A DNA stretch of 64,000 nucleotides, taken from Dyella sp. OK004 (GTDB taxonomy: Bacteria; Pseudomonadota; Gammaproteobacteria; Xanthomonadales; Rhodanobacteraceae). The stretch is taken from NCBI RefSeq assembly GCF_900114495.1, contig NZ_FOZI01000002.1:62001-126000 (forward strand). The letters are read 5' to 3'. The notes under the pieces are model-generated. The model was not told the origin of the DNA. It did no database searches and saw only the letters and a list, made by a program, of their open reading frames with translations. The position numbers and the translations under genes were made by a program. Positions 16,916 to 29,271 of the stretch are shown here, one piece after another (position 1 is the stretch's first letter; each line of letters starts with the position of its first letter).

Positions 16916-17478
16916 GAGACAAGCCTAGGTTGGAGTTTCAAGGTCAGTCTAAGGCATCGAGAGCACTAAGCCATGATCACGATGAAATTTGGCATTTGCG
17001 CCGCGACTTTGCTGACCAAGATGGCAAGCAGGCCACAAACTCAAAAAGCTCGCTTTGATGGATGGACGGTCACTGCACCGTGGCAAGCGGGTACCGCAGT
17101 GGTCCAGGCGATCAGCGCATACCAAGCGTGGCGCGCCATCGCTAGCGCGTACACCCCGCCAACCACGACACTAGACGCCGCACCTGCCTCTACCCTGTCG
17201 AAGACATGCCAGTTTCGAGCCGCATAGCCCGATGAGACATATGGCATCTCACCCGTCGCTGGTAAGCCAAGTACTAACAAGTCATTTCCTCCCAAGCGAT
17301 ACGCCATTCCACTTGCGGAGCCATCGCGCCGACATAACGTAGCCCACGTTCGACCGCCATGCGGTCCGTCATCGATAGATCGGACTGTTGTCAGGTTGCT
17401 GCTCGTTCGATGGGACCGCAAACGTCGTCGCGCCTGCGCCCACCAGTTGTTGGCGAAATGATCGAGAGGAATGTCTTC
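16916..17478. other. 563-base gap with no convincing gene
   Basis: The gap must contain the promoter of the H-NS-like gene (minus) and that of the exported protein at 17479 (plus). Two open frames cross it, 16973-17227 on plus and 17041-17562 on minus, but neither has a ribosome site, a recognisable domain or natural-looking composition. The minus frame contains a hydrophobic stretch (SSVVVGGVYALAMARHAWYA), so a decayed membrane-protein gene cannot be excluded. Confidence 0.4.
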
Positions 17479-18003
17479 ATGAAGCGCATTTTTAGAGGGT
17501 TTTCCGTTGCCGCCACGATGCTTATGGGAATGGCCGGCATGTCGATGCCCATCCATGCACAAGCGAGCGTTGAGGGTCCCGCGAATCCACCCGTTTTCGC
17601 GTGCGTCGACTCAGAGGCTCTTATCTTGCCGACCTCCGTTCACTGGCAGGCTGCCCTGCCCTGCGCACCACCCATCGGTTACTTCAAATCTCAACCAGGT
17701 CAACCGAGCCAAACGGTATTCACCGCTGCATTCAACGCCGACGGGACTCTCTCAGGATCGTCAGCGTTAAGCGGTAACGCCGGCTATGACAATATCAATG
17801 ACATTTACAACGTCACATTCAATTCCGCCTTCACAGTCACACCTAAATGCACCGCCACGCTCATCGGCGGCGGCTCCTCCGACTATCAAATTGAAATTTC
17901 CAGCGTCACTACGTCGGGCGCGATCATCGACATCCAATACAGTTACTTCCCATATGCTGCCGCAGCTTCCCCATTTGTTTTGAGCTGCTCAAATCCGCAG
18001 TGA
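17479..18003 (+). CDS. Exported protein of unknown function
   Basis: A 174-residue protein starting MKRIFRGFSVAATMLMGMAG, with AGAGGA upstream; a longer in-frame start at 17359 lacks this site. The first 30 residues are a Sec signal peptide with cleavage near IHAQA. The mature chain of about 145 residues is rich in Ser, Asn, Thr and Gly, with four cysteines (FACVD, LPCAP, PKCTA, LSCSN) that could make two disulphides. No family was recognised. Its lower GC content and its isolation next to an H-NS-type gene would fit an acquired gene, but that is only suggestive. Confidence 0.7.
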   Translation: MKRIFRGFSVAATMLMGMAGMSMPIHAQASVEGPANPPVFACVDSEALILPTSVHWQAALPCAPPIGYFKSQPGQPSQTVFTAAFNADGTLSGSSALSGNAGYDNINDIYNVTFNSAFTVTPKCTATLIGGGSSDYQIEISSVTTSGAIIDIQYSYFPYAAAASPFVLSCSNPQ

Positions 18004-18197
18004 TTTACACAAGCGGCAAGCGACGTGTCGAATTAACTCTGGGACTTCTCGCCACCGTGTATCTACGAAGGAAGCGCCTGGTCCGAATCATCGTCGAATC
18101 GAATCGTGCCTCTCGTAGGCATAACGCAGGGATGATCGCAACGATCATCCCTGCAGCCATCGACAAGCCATCGTGCTCGATTAATGCGTGCGCCTCA

Positions 18198-18806
18198 TCA
18201 TGGTGCTGACGAGCGCCCCAGTTCCCCGGGCGGCCTAGCCAACCAGCAATCTACAGCGCGACTCAGACGCGCACGGTTGGCCGGCAACATGGCTATGCGC
18301 CGTACCGAGATGTCGGTACAACGAAGATGGGTCAATAGGTATCGCCCCTCTCGCACATAGATCGCCACACGTCGAAGAGACCACTGCGCCGCATGGGCAA
18401 ACTTCCTGGCGGGTAGAATCCGCTCCAGTGGCGACAGGGTGTTCTTCTTAGAAGGTGGCAGTGACGTGCCTGGGCGTAGACACACCTGTGCACTGTGGAT
18501 CCGCAGCAGCCCTGCTTCGATGTAATGCAAGACTGCCGCCCTACTGAGCTTCAGTGACGTTTTTAGTTCCTGAAGGCCCCACCCTTCTTTGATCTTCGCG
18601 CTGAATCCCAGGCGATGCATCTTGCAGCGAAGCGCACGCTCCGTTCGCTGCATACGCCAACTCAGTTCGGCGATTGAACGAACGCCGGCCCACGCTTCCA
18701 GATAGCGAAGCTCTTCCTTATCCCATCGCTTTCGCGATGAAGTCGTGAGCTTCCTCGCCTTGCTTCGACGCTCCCCCGATCCATCTTGGATCCTCGCGGC
18801 ATCCAT
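18198..18806 (-). CDS. SANT/Myb-like DNA-binding protein of unknown role
   Basis: A 202-residue protein starting MDAARIQDGSGERR with AGGGGG upstream; a longer frame to 18881 adds only a hydrophobic stretch. Residues 25-75 resemble the compact helix-turn-helix of bacterial SANT/Myb-like or GcrA-type proteins: KRWDKEELRYLEAWAGVRSI, then RMQRTERALRCKMHRLGFSA, with the typical R-T-x-x-A-x-x-x-K-x-x-R-L-G turn. A second helical unit (WGLQELKTSLKLSRAAVLHY) may be another HTH. The chain is very basic throughout. Target and partners are unknown, and the gene stands alone on the minus strand. Confidence 0.6.
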   Translation of the reverse strand: MDAARIQDGSGERRSKARKLTTSSRKRWDKEELRYLEAWAGVRSIAELSWRMQRTERALRCKMHRLGFSAKIKEGWGLQELKTSLKLSRAAVLHYIEAGLLRIHSAQVCLRPGTSLPPSKKNTLSPLERILPARKFAHAAQWSLRRVAIYVREGRYLLTHLRCTDISVRRIAMLPANRARLSRAVDCWLARPPGELGRSSAP

Positions 18807-19346
18807 GGCGCCCCCTGATGTGATGACGCAGATCGCCACTGCGACACCTACGGCAACGACGAGCGGCGTGATTCCGATCACTACCGCGGCGGATAGATCG
18901 TCGATGTCTCCGGCCGTCCATCCCCTTGCGCAACGCGTTAGTGAACTTAGGTGGCACGACGTCGCTTGTGCGTGACCGTGCCGTCTGCGATGAGTGAAAG
19001 TGCGCGTCTCTGATGGGTCTTTGTCGCGCTACTGTTTTCGGACATCCATCAATCGCAACGTCTTGCGATAAGACCGTGACGCACATCACGTAAAGTACGC
19101 TTCATATCTATCGTCAAAGATCTGGCCTCAGATCGATGGACGTCTTTTTCAAAAGAGACATTCGACCATCGACAAATACACGCCAGGTCGTTGTCGTACC
19201 GCTTCATTTCCTCGCGACATGATCGTGCTGTTGTTGCTGCCTCCCACGTCGCCCTTTATGCAGGTCGGCGCGCCCACGGAGTTGGCCAGATGTCCGCGGA
19301 CGCCCAACAGATCGTTCCTTTGTGGTTGACCATTGAGGTGATCAAC
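18807..19346. other. 540-base gap upstream of the HAF-like gene
   Basis: No convincing gene is seen. The stretch carries the promoter of the SANT-like gene (minus) and of the exported protein at 19347 (plus). It is locally AT-richer near 19075-19190, including an ATCTGGCCTCAGAT inverted repeat (19121-19134) that could be an operator or a start of a structured leader. Confidence 0.35.
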
Positions 19347-20657
19347 ATGGCATTCGATACGAAATGCAGTGCTCTCTTGTCCTTGGTCATCGCCGTCGTC
19401 GGTGTGGTCGGTATGACGCACACGATGCCGGCCATGGCGGGATCAGGTTGGGTTAGCGCAGGTGCACCGCAGGCAGGTAAGCAATGTGAGACAAACTCCA
19501 TCAACAATTCGGGGGAAGAAGCGGGTTATTGCCTTCCGGCCACTGACAACGGTCCGGAAGTAGCGTGGGTCTCGTTGAATCAGGGAGCACCTACCAAACT
19601 GGCACCATTAGCTCTCAACAAGGGATGCCAGGCAGACGTCGTTGCCGCCAATGGCATGATTTCCGGCTATTGCCTTGACGCTCATGACGTGCAGTACGCG
19701 GTCACGTGGGCTAGTCCGTCGAGTGCGCCTACTAAACTCGCTCCGCTGCCTCTGCTTTCAGGCTTAAATCTAGCGCCCGATGTAGCGACGTTCGAGGCCG
19801 GTGAAAATCAGTCCGGGGCTGTGGTGGGCGGTAGTACCGGTGCAGCAGGCGCCGAGGATTCCACGGTGGTGATCTGGCCGGCGGGCAGCGGCAATCCGAT
19901 CGAGGTGTCCAGCTATGGGGACAACTGCGATCCGGTCGACATCACCGATTCCAACGGCAGTGGCGGCCAGCCCAACGTGGCGATGGATTGCCCCGATCCT
20001 GCCAATCCAGGCACTAGCTACGGCAAGGTAGCCCAGTACACGTGCACCTTGGGCCTGCTCTGCGGCTACAACGCAACGGTATTGCCGATTCCTGCGGGCT
20101 ATGCCGATTGCGAGGTGGAGTCCATGAACAATGCGCTACAGGCAGTCGGTACTTGTCACTCGCAAGCTCCGGCAGTCGGACAGGCACAAGAGCAAGCTGC
20201 CTACTGGGCTTCACCGACAAGCCAACCGGTCTTGTTGCAGACGGTCACTGGGCAAAGCGGCACGCCGAGCAGTGAGGCAGACGGTATTAACAACAACGGC
20301 AATGTTCTGGTTGAGTTCCAGACGTCGGCCGGCGTTACCAATATTGCTTACTGGGTGCCGTCGAGCACTTCGGCGACGGCGATTCCGTTGTTGAGTGGAG
20401 GTCTGCGCGACTGGCCAGTGGATATCTCGGATACCTCCAACCGCGTGGTCTTCAACAGCGAAATCAATGTTGGCGGATTGGTAGAGGAGCATGGCGCGTA
20501 CTGGACACCTGGAGCCGCTCAAGCAACCGACGCCGGGACTTATAACGGTGGCTCAAGCAGCGAGTTCAACGCCATTTCTCCCAATGGGGTTTATGGGGCA
20601 GGCATAGCGCCAGGGAACCTCGGCAACGAAAACTCCGTAGTGATTACAGCCTTCTGA
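19347..20657 (+). CDS. Exported HAF-type repeat protein
   Basis: A 436-residue protein starting MAFDTKCSALLSLVIAVVGV; GAGGTG upstream selects this ATG over one 52 codons earlier. A signal peptide ends near AMAGSG. The mature chain is built from about eight blocks of 45-55 residues, each with a turn such as INNSGEEAGYCL, MNNALQAVGTCH, INNNGNVLVEF or ISPNGVYGAG followed by a strand ending in W-x-P or W-x-S (YWASPTSQP, YWVPSST, YWTPGAA). This resembles the HAF family of extracellular repeats, which form beta-propellers of unknown function. No anchor or sorting motif is visible, so it is probably periplasmic or secreted. Confidence 0.65.
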   Translation: MAFDTKCSALLSLVIAVVGVVGMTHTMPAMAGSGWVSAGAPQAGKQCETNSINNSGEEAGYCLPATDNGPEVAWVSLNQGAPTKLAPLALNKGCQADVVAANGMISGYCLDAHDVQYAVTWASPSSAPTKLAPLPLLSGLNLAPDVATFEAGENQSGAVVGGSTGAAGAEDSTVVIWPAGSGNPIEVSSYGDNCDPVDITDSNGSGGQPNVAMDCPDPANPGTSYGKVAQYTCTLGLLCGYNATVLPIPAGYADCEVESMNNALQAVGTCHSQAPAVGQAQEQAAYWASPTSQPVLLQTVTGQSGTPSSEADGINNNGNVLVEFQTSAGVTNIAYWVPSSTSATAIPLLSGGLRDWPVDISDTSNRVVFNSEINVGGLVEEHGAYWTPGAAQATDAGTYNGGSSSEFNAISPNGVYGAGIAPGNLGNENSVVITAF

Positions 20658-20685
20658 CGCTCTCCATTTTTCGGGAAATCCATGA

Positions 20686-20713
20686 CCGGGCCCGCCCTTC
20701 CGGGCGGGCCCGG
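20686..20713 (+). terminator. Strong GC hairpin after the HAF-like gene
   Basis: CCGGGCCCGCCC (20686-20697) pairs perfectly with GGGCGGGCCCGG (20702-20713) around a TTCC loop, 29 bases after the stop codon. There is no T run, so it would act as a pause or RNA-stability hairpin or as a weak terminator separating this gene from the next, which starts 36 bases later. Confidence 0.55.
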
Positions 20714-20748
20714 TGTCGCCGGATAAGACTCGCTGCGTTGAGGGCCTC

Positions 20749-24273
<3,525 letters not shown>

Positions 24274-24343
24274 CGACTCGACGATAAGGTCCGATCACCG
24301 TCCGTTGGAGCTGACTCCTTTGAACTGCAATCTGTGAGACTCA

Positions 24344-25444
24344 CTATCCACGCCTGGACACACGCGGCGCGGTTGAACCCCGCACCACCAGATCCGCCGA
24401 CAGCACGCGCTTGCGCGGCGGCACCTCCGGATCATTGAGCAGCTCGATGAGCATGGTCATGGCTTCTCGCCCCAGCGCGTTCTTTGGCTGGGCGATGGTG
24501 GTCAACGATGGCGACGTATAGCGCGCGAAACGGATGTCGTCGAAACCGACCACCGAGACATCCTCCGGCACGCGCAAGCCATGCGAACTCAGGGCGCGCA
24601 TGGCACCGATCGCCATTTCGTCGTTGGAACAAAACACTGCACTGAACGACTGCCCCTGTGACAGGAGCAGTTCGATGGCGCGCTCACCCGCTTCGATCGA
24701 AAAATCGCCGACGGTGGCCAGCGCGGAGTTGGCGGGAATCTTCGCCCGCTGCAGGGCGAGCCGATAGCCTTGTTCGCGGTCCACGCAGATCGGGCTCGAC
24801 GACGGGCCGGCGATGAAGGCGATGTCGCGATGTCCCAGTGTGACGAGATAGTCGACCGCGGCACCTGCCGCGGCGACGTTGTCGACGTAGACACTGGATA
24901 TCTGCGGATCCTTGACGTACTCGCACGCGTTGACTACAGGCAGACGGCCATTGATCGGAATCGCCGGTACGCGATGTGACATGGTGATGATGCCGTCGGC
25001 CTGGCGCGCCGCGACCATATCGGCGTAAGCCTGCTCGCGCACCAGACTACTCTGGGTCTCGCCCAGCAGCACCGAATAGCCACTCTCGTGCGCGACCTGC
25101 TCGATGCCGCGGATCACCTCGGAGAAGAAGGGGTTGGCGATGTCGGGAAGCAAGGCGACGATCAGGCGCGTACGTGCCGTACGCAAGTTGCGCGCCAGTG
25201 CGTTGGGTGTGTAGCCCAGGCGCTTGACGACCTCGTGAATGTGTTGGCGCGTCGCTTCGCTGACGATCTCGGGCCGCTGCAAGGCACGTGACACAGTCGC
25301 CACCGAAACCTTGGCGATGGCGGCAATCTCCTTGACCGTCCTGACGCGGTTCTGCTGCGGCGCGTCTTTAGAAGAACGCTTGCCTTTGGCGCCCTGCCCT
25401 TTGCCCTTGGATCCCACCGCACTCACAAGTTTCGCCTCCCACAT
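24344..25444 (-). CDS. LacI-family transcriptional regulator of the 3-keto-sugar operon
   Basis: A 366-residue protein starting MWEAKLVSAVGSKG; the ribosome site is weak, so a start a few codons later is possible. After a basic leader of about 35 residues comes the LacI helix-turn-helix (RTVKEIAAIAKVSVATVSRA, then the hinge NALARNLRTARTRLI). The rest is the periplasmic-binding-protein-like sugar domain: VALLPDIANPFFSEVIRGIE, VDNVAAAGAAVDYLV, GHRDIAFIAGPSSSPICVDR, FCSNDEMAIGAMRAL and VVGFDDIRFARYTSP. It is divergent from the Gfo/Idh/MocA gene across 433 bases that contain two matching palindromes. It most likely represses the catabolic operon until a sugar inducer binds. Confidence 0.93.
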   Translation of the reverse strand: MWEAKLVSAVGSKGKGQGAKGKRSSKDAPQQNRVRTVKEIAAIAKVSVATVSRALQRPEIVSEATRQHIHEVVKRLGYTPNALARNLRTARTRLIVALLPDIANPFFSEVIRGIEQVAHESGYSVLLGETQSSLVREQAYADMVAARQADGIITMSHRVPAIPINGRLPVVNACEYVKDPQISSVYVDNVAAAGAAVDYLVTLGHRDIAFIAGPSSSPICVDREQGYRLALQRAKIPANSALATVGDFSIEAGERAIELLLSQGQSFSAVFCSNDEMAIGAMRALSSHGLRVPEDVSVVGFDDIRFARYTSPSLTTIAQPKNALGREAMTMLIELLNDPEVPPRKRVLSADLVVRGSTAPRVSRRG

Positions 25445-25542
25445 CACTACTGTGGCCGGGACAATAGCACCCGCACCCGGCCGGCAAGCGCCCTGCAAAC
25501 GAGATCTCCAGGCCGTCCATCCATGCATATTTGTGCAATGCA

Positions 25543-25558
25543 ATGTAATGGATTACAT
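25543..25558. promoter_or_regulatory. Candidate LacI-type operator 1
   Basis: ATGTAAT-GG-ATTACAT is a perfect 7-2-7 palindrome of even length, the shape bound by LacI-family dimers. It lies 99 bases from the regulator start. The second copy shares ATGTAAT and TACAT at the same spacing, which supports a common binding protein. Confidence 0.6.
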
Positions 25559-25689
25559 GAAATCGTTGCATCGTCGTTTGTACATCTGCTACATACCATG
25601 CCACGTTTTCAGGCGTCATTCGCTCAGGCTATCGCCATGCGGCATCACGCCATCTCCAGATCAAGCAGCAAACCCCAGCTTTTACGCGA

Positions 25690-25705
25690 ATGTAATCGAA
25701 TACAT
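25690..25705. promoter_or_regulatory. Candidate LacI-type operator 2
   Basis: ATGTAAT-CG-AATACAT matches operator 1 with one asymmetric base and has the central CG typical of LacI-family sites. Its centre is 147 bases (14 helical turns) from that of operator 1, which is compatible with looping by a tetramer. Confidence 0.6.
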
Positions 25706-25877
25706 TTTTCCAATGACAGTAGTGCATCGGAGGGGAAGTGACAGGCCAGTCCGTATCGACCAGCGTCAGTGCAGCGTCACGCACGGCACCTGCGTTTCCG
25801 TTCCATCCCGGCCACAACGGCCCGCTGTATTCCCCGTTTGAACGCTCCGCAAAGCGCCCCTTCCGGGGGACGCGTCC

Positions 25878-27086
25878 ATGAAGAAACTCGGCATGGGGCT
25901 CGTCGGCCCCGGCTTCATCGCCGCGCATCACCTCGATGCCGTACGCCGCCTGGGTGATGTCGAGATCATCGGCATCGCCGGCTCCAGTCTCGCGTCCGCC
26001 AAAAAAAGGGCACGCGAACTCAACGCCGGCCACGCCTACGCGAGTTACCAGGAACTGATCGCCGACCCTGCCGTGCAGGTGGTGCACAACACCACGCCCA
26101 ATTACTTGCACAAGGAAGTCTCCCTGGCGGCGCTGCGTGCCGGCAAGCACGTGATTTCGGACAAGCCGCTGGCGAGCAACGTGCAGGAAAGCCGCGAGCT
26201 CTACGAAGCCGCACGCGAAGCCGGCGTGGCGCATGTCGTCACTTTCAATTACCGCGGTCACGCGCTTGTGCAGCAAGCGCGCGCGATGATTGCCAAAGGC
26301 AAGCTCGGTGCTCCGGTATTCGTGCATGGCTGCTATCTGCAGGACTGGCTGACTGACGAGCAGACCTATTCGTGGCGCCTCGATCCGAAGCTGGGCGGTG
26401 CCAGTTCCGCGCTTGGCGACATCGGCTCGCACTGGTGCGATCTTGCCGAACACGTCACCGGCGCACGGATCACGGCGGTACTGGCCGACTTGCATACGGC
26501 CGTGCCGATCCGCCATGCGCCCGCCGAGTCGACCAAGGCCTTCGCCAAGTCGAAATCGGCGCAACGGCGCGAGGTCAAGATCGCCAGTGAAGATCTGGCC
26601 AGCGTGCTCTTGCGTTTCGACAACGGCGCCCGTGGCTGCGTCACCGTGGGGCAGGTGCTGCCCGGTCACAAGAACGACCTGCGCCTGGAGGTAAGCGGCC
26701 GCCTCGCCTCAGTGGCGTGGCGGCAGGAACAACCCAACGAACTGTGGATCGGTCATCACGCGCAGCCGAACACACTGCTTTCCAGAGATCCGGCGTTGCT
26801 CGATCCCTCCGTGCGCGGCTATACGCAACTGCCTGCCGGTCATCCGGATGGCTGGAGCGACGCCTTCCGCAACCTGATGGCCGATGCCTATGCGTGGATA
26901 CGCCACGGCGGCACACCCGAGACGAAGCCATCCGCCTTGCCGACCTTCGCCGACGGGTATCGCAACAGCCTTGTGGTCGACGCCATGCTCAAGAGTCACG
27001 CCGCGGGCGGCGTATGGCAGAGCATCGAAGAACATCTCGTCGAAAATCGGCTCGAACCAAAACGTAAAAGGGGAACGCGGGGATGA
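25878..27086 (+). CDS. Gfo/Idh/MocA-family NAD(P)-dependent sugar oxidoreductase
   Basis: A 402-residue cytosolic protein. The Rossmann domain begins at once: LGMGLVGPGFIAAHHLDAVR, VEIIGIAGSS, then VVHNTTPNYLHKEVSLAALR and HVISDKPLASN, where the EKP/DKP lysine is the usual catalytic residue. The C-terminal domain contains GGASSALGDIGSHWCDLAEH, the substrate-binding G-D-x-G-x-H-x-x-D motif. The family interconverts hydroxyl and keto groups on sugars. As the first gene of the operon and overlapping the transporter gene by ATGA, it probably reduces an imported 3-keto-sugar or oxidises a glycoside at C3. The direction cannot be told from sequence. Confidence 0.9.
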   Translation: MKKLGMGLVGPGFIAAHHLDAVRRLGDVEIIGIAGSSLASAKKRARELNAGHAYASYQELIADPAVQVVHNTTPNYLHKEVSLAALRAGKHVISDKPLASNVQESRELYEAAREAGVAHVVTFNYRGHALVQQARAMIAKGKLGAPVFVHGCYLQDWLTDEQTYSWRLDPKLGGASSALGDIGSHWCDLAEHVTGARITAVLADLHTAVPIRHAPAESTKAFAKSKSAQRREVKIASEDLASVLLRFDNGARGCVTVGQVLPGHKNDLRLEVSGRLASVAWRQEQPNELWIGHHAQPNTLLSRDPALLDPSVRGYTQLPAGHPDGWSDAFRNLMADAYAWIRHGGTPETKPSALPTFADGYRNSLVVDAMLKSHAAGGVWQSIEEHLVENRLEPKRKRGTRG

Positions 27087-28285
27087 AATGGCGCCTTAGG
27101 TTGATGATGCTGTTCGAGTACGCGATCTGGGGTGCCTGGTACGTCACGGTCGGCACCTGGCTGGGCAAGACGCTGCATTTCAGCGGCCAGGAAATTGGCG
27201 CCATCGCGGGCACCACGGCGATCGGCGCGATGATTTCGCCGCTGTTCGTCGGACTACTCGCTGATCGTCTGTTTGATACGCGCCGCGTGCTGGTCGCATT
27301 GCACGTCCTCGGTGCCGTACTGCTGGTGGTCGCCGCACAACAAAGTTCGTTCCTGGTGCTGTATGCCGCGTTGCTCGCTTACAGCCTCTGCTACATGCCG
27401 ACGTTGGCGCTCACCACCTCGCTCGCGATGCGGCACATCAAGGATCCGCAGGAAGAATTCGGCGCCATCCGCGTGTTCGGCACCATCGGCTGGATCGTAG
27501 TGGGCCTGGTCGTCGGTGCCTGGGGGGTGGAAGCTACCGCGTCACCCTTGCACCTGGCCGCCGCGCTCTCGGTCGTTATGGCGGGCTATTGCTTCACCCT
27601 GCCCTCGACGCCACCGCTCGCACGCCACCAGCGTTTCGAACTGCGCCATGCGCTGCCTCTCGAATCCCTGCACCTGCTGCGCGATCGCTCGATGGCAGTG
27701 TTCGCCCTGGCTTCATTCCTGATCTGCATTCCGCTGCAGTTCTACTACGCGTTCACCAATCTGTTTCTCAATGAAGTCGGCGTGGTCAACGCCGCCGGCA
27801 AAATGACCGGCGGGCAGATGTCGGAGATTCTCTGCATGCTGCTTATCCCCTGGTTCTTCCGGCGCCTGGGCGTGAAGTACATGCTCGCCGTCGGCATGCT
27901 GGCCTGGGTGCTGCGCTATGTGATGTTTGCCTTCGGCGCGCCCGGCGAACTGATGTGGATGCTGTGGCTAGGCATCATCCTGCACGGCATCTGCTTCGAC
28001 TTCTTCTTCGTCGTCGGCCAGATCTATATCGACCGCGAGGCGCCGTCTGCTTTGCGCGCAGCGACGCAAGGCCTGATCACCTTCCTGACTTACGGCCTGG
28101 GCATGTTTGTCGGCTCCTGGATGTCCGGGTTGGTTGTAGACACCTATGCCACGACCGGCGCCCACGACTGGCACGCGATCTGGCTGATCGCCGGTGGCTG
28201 CGCCGCGCTCGTCCTGGTGCTGTTCGTACTGATGTTCAAGGACCGCAAAGGCACGGTCGGCAACCCCGTCACCGTTACCGACTGA
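27083..28285 (+). CDS. MFS transporter of the nucleoside/sugar (NupG-like) type
   Basis: A 400-residue, 12-helix membrane protein whose ATG overlaps the oxidoreductase stop (ATGA). The N-terminus RLMMLFEYAIWGAWYVTVGT is the NupG/XapB signature (L-M-x-x-x-x-F-x-x-W-G-x-W). Helix-loop marks include PLFVGLLADRLFDTRR (the MFS loop 2-3 motif), FGTIGWIVVG, and in the second half FFFVVGQIYIDREAPSALRA and GLGMFVGSWMSG. NupG-type carriers use the proton gradient to import nucleosides or related glycosides. Here the surrounding enzymes suggest that the cargo is a (3-keto-)sugar or glycoside. Confidence 0.88.
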   Translation: MKWRLRLMMLFEYAIWGAWYVTVGTWLGKTLHFSGQEIGAIAGTTAIGAMISPLFVGLLADRLFDTRRVLVALHVLGAVLLVVAAQQSSFLVLYAALLAYSLCYMPTLALTTSLAMRHIKDPQEEFGAIRVFGTIGWIVVGLVVGAWGVEATASPLHLAAALSVVMAGYCFTLPSTPPLARHQRFELRHALPLESLHLLRDRSMAVFALASFLICIPLQFYYAFTNLFLNEVGVVNAAGKMTGGQMSEILCMLLIPWFFRRLGVKYMLAVGMLAWVLRYVMFAFGAPGELMWMLWLGIILHGICFDFFFVVGQIYIDREAPSALRAATQGLITFLTYGLGMFVGSWMSGLVVDTYATTGAHDWHAIWLIAGGCAALVLVLFVLMFKDRKGTVGNPVTVTD

Positions 28286-28331
28286 TCCCAACTTTCTCCT
28301 GCTTCAACCTGACCGCCCCAGAGAAAACGAC

Positions 28332-29225
28332 ATGATGATGACTCGCAGGCAGTTCCTGACTCGATCCGCCCTTTGCGGCAGCGCCGCGTGGTTGGCCACC
28401 AGCATGCCCGGAAAAATTCTCGCCGCCGCCGCCCAAGGCAAGCCGCTCGGTATCCAGCTGTATATGGTGCTCAAGGCGTACCAGGACGATCCGAACGGCG
28501 CGCTCAAGACGCTCAAGGCCATCGGCTACACGGAAATCGAAGCCATTGTCACCAGCACGGCCAAGACCCTGCGCGATCAATTAAACGGCGCCGGCCTCGC
28601 CTGCCCCAGCTTGCACTTCGACAGCCTCGGCATCGATCCCGGCATTGAGGCCGCGCATACGCTCGGCACGAAGTACATCGTCAGCAGCATGCTGCCTTCA
28701 ATTATGCAGAAGGAGCAGGCCGCCAAGGGCCAGAACGCACCGGAACCGACCTACTCCCTCGACGAGGCCAAGCGCACTGCGGAGTACGCCAACCGGATCG
28801 GCGAGAAGGCCAAGAAGGCAGGACTTCAGTACGCCTACCACAATCATCATCTGGAATTTACCGACGTCGGCAACGGGCAGACCTTCTACGACGTGCTGCT
28901 CAAGGAAACCGATCCGCACCTGGTCAAGTTCGAACTCGATTGCGGCTGGGTCCATATCGGCGGCAAGAATCCTGCCGACATTTTCCAGGCCAATGCCGGC
29001 CGCATTCCGCTGATGCACGCGAAGGATTTCCTGGCCTCCCATACGGACAAGGATTTCCCCGGTGCCGAACTCGGGCGCGGCACGGTCGACTACAAACCGA
29101 TCATGGCGGCGGCGGACAAGGCCGGGCTGAAACACTGCTTCGTCGAACAGGAGGGCCCCTTCGCGCGCATGAGCCAGCTCGACGCCGCGCGTATCGACTA
29201 CGCCTACCTGCGTCCACTGCGCTGA
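28332..29225 (+). CDS. Tat-exported TIM-barrel sugar isomerase/epimerase-like protein (AP_endonuc_2)
   Basis: A 297-residue protein with a textbook Tat signal (MMMTRRQFLTRSALCGSAAW, cleavage near ILAAAA). The mature xylose-isomerase-like barrel shows KPLGIQLYMVLKAYQDDPNG, GYTEIEAIV, AYHNHHLEF (metal-binding His region), VKFELDCGWVHIGGKNP, PLMHAKDF and CFVEQEGP; the E/D/H ligands of a divalent metal are in place. Family members isomerise or epimerise sugars, and some cleave 3-keto-glycosides by beta-elimination. A periplasmic location is unusual for a plain isomerase and fits cleavage of a glycoside oxidised outside the inner membrane. It is 46 bases downstream of the transporter gene. Confidence 0.88.
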   Translation: MMMTRRQFLTRSALCGSAAWLATSMPGKILAAAAQGKPLGIQLYMVLKAYQDDPNGALKTLKAIGYTEIEAIVTSTAKTLRDQLNGAGLACPSLHFDSLGIDPGIEAAHTLGTKYIVSSMLPSIMQKEQAAKGQNAPEPTYSLDEAKRTAEYANRIGEKAKKAGLQYAYHNHHLEFTDVGNGQTFYDVLLKETDPHLVKFELDCGWVHIGGKNPADIFQANAGRIPLMHAKDFLASHTDKDFPGAELGRGTVDYKPIMAAADKAGLKHCFVEQEGPFARMSQLDAARIDYAYLRPLR

Positions 29226-29271
29226 ACGGCGCGTCTTTCTACTGATCGTTACCTTGCATCAAGGGACCCGC

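Larger units (their letters stand above)
25445..25877. promoter_or_regulatory. Divergent control region of the LacI gene and 3-keto-sugar operon
   Basis: This 433-base, AT-richer gap has no gene and holds two LacI-type palindromes listed separately. Between them TTGCAT (25564-25569), 18 bases and TACATA form a possible sigma-70 promoter pointing towards the oxidoreductase gene, only a few bases downstream of the first palindrome. The promoter is an inference from spacing. Confidence 0.45.

Noticed and set aside
16973-17562. Open frames of 84 codons (plus) and 173 codons (minus)
   Set aside because: They overlap each other, lack ribosome sites, and no family is recognisable. The minus frame might be a decayed gene, so it is mentioned only in the gap description.
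18000-18209. 69-codon plus-strand frame after the exported protein
   Set aside because: It starts inside the preceding stop region without a ribosome site and has a random-looking sequence.
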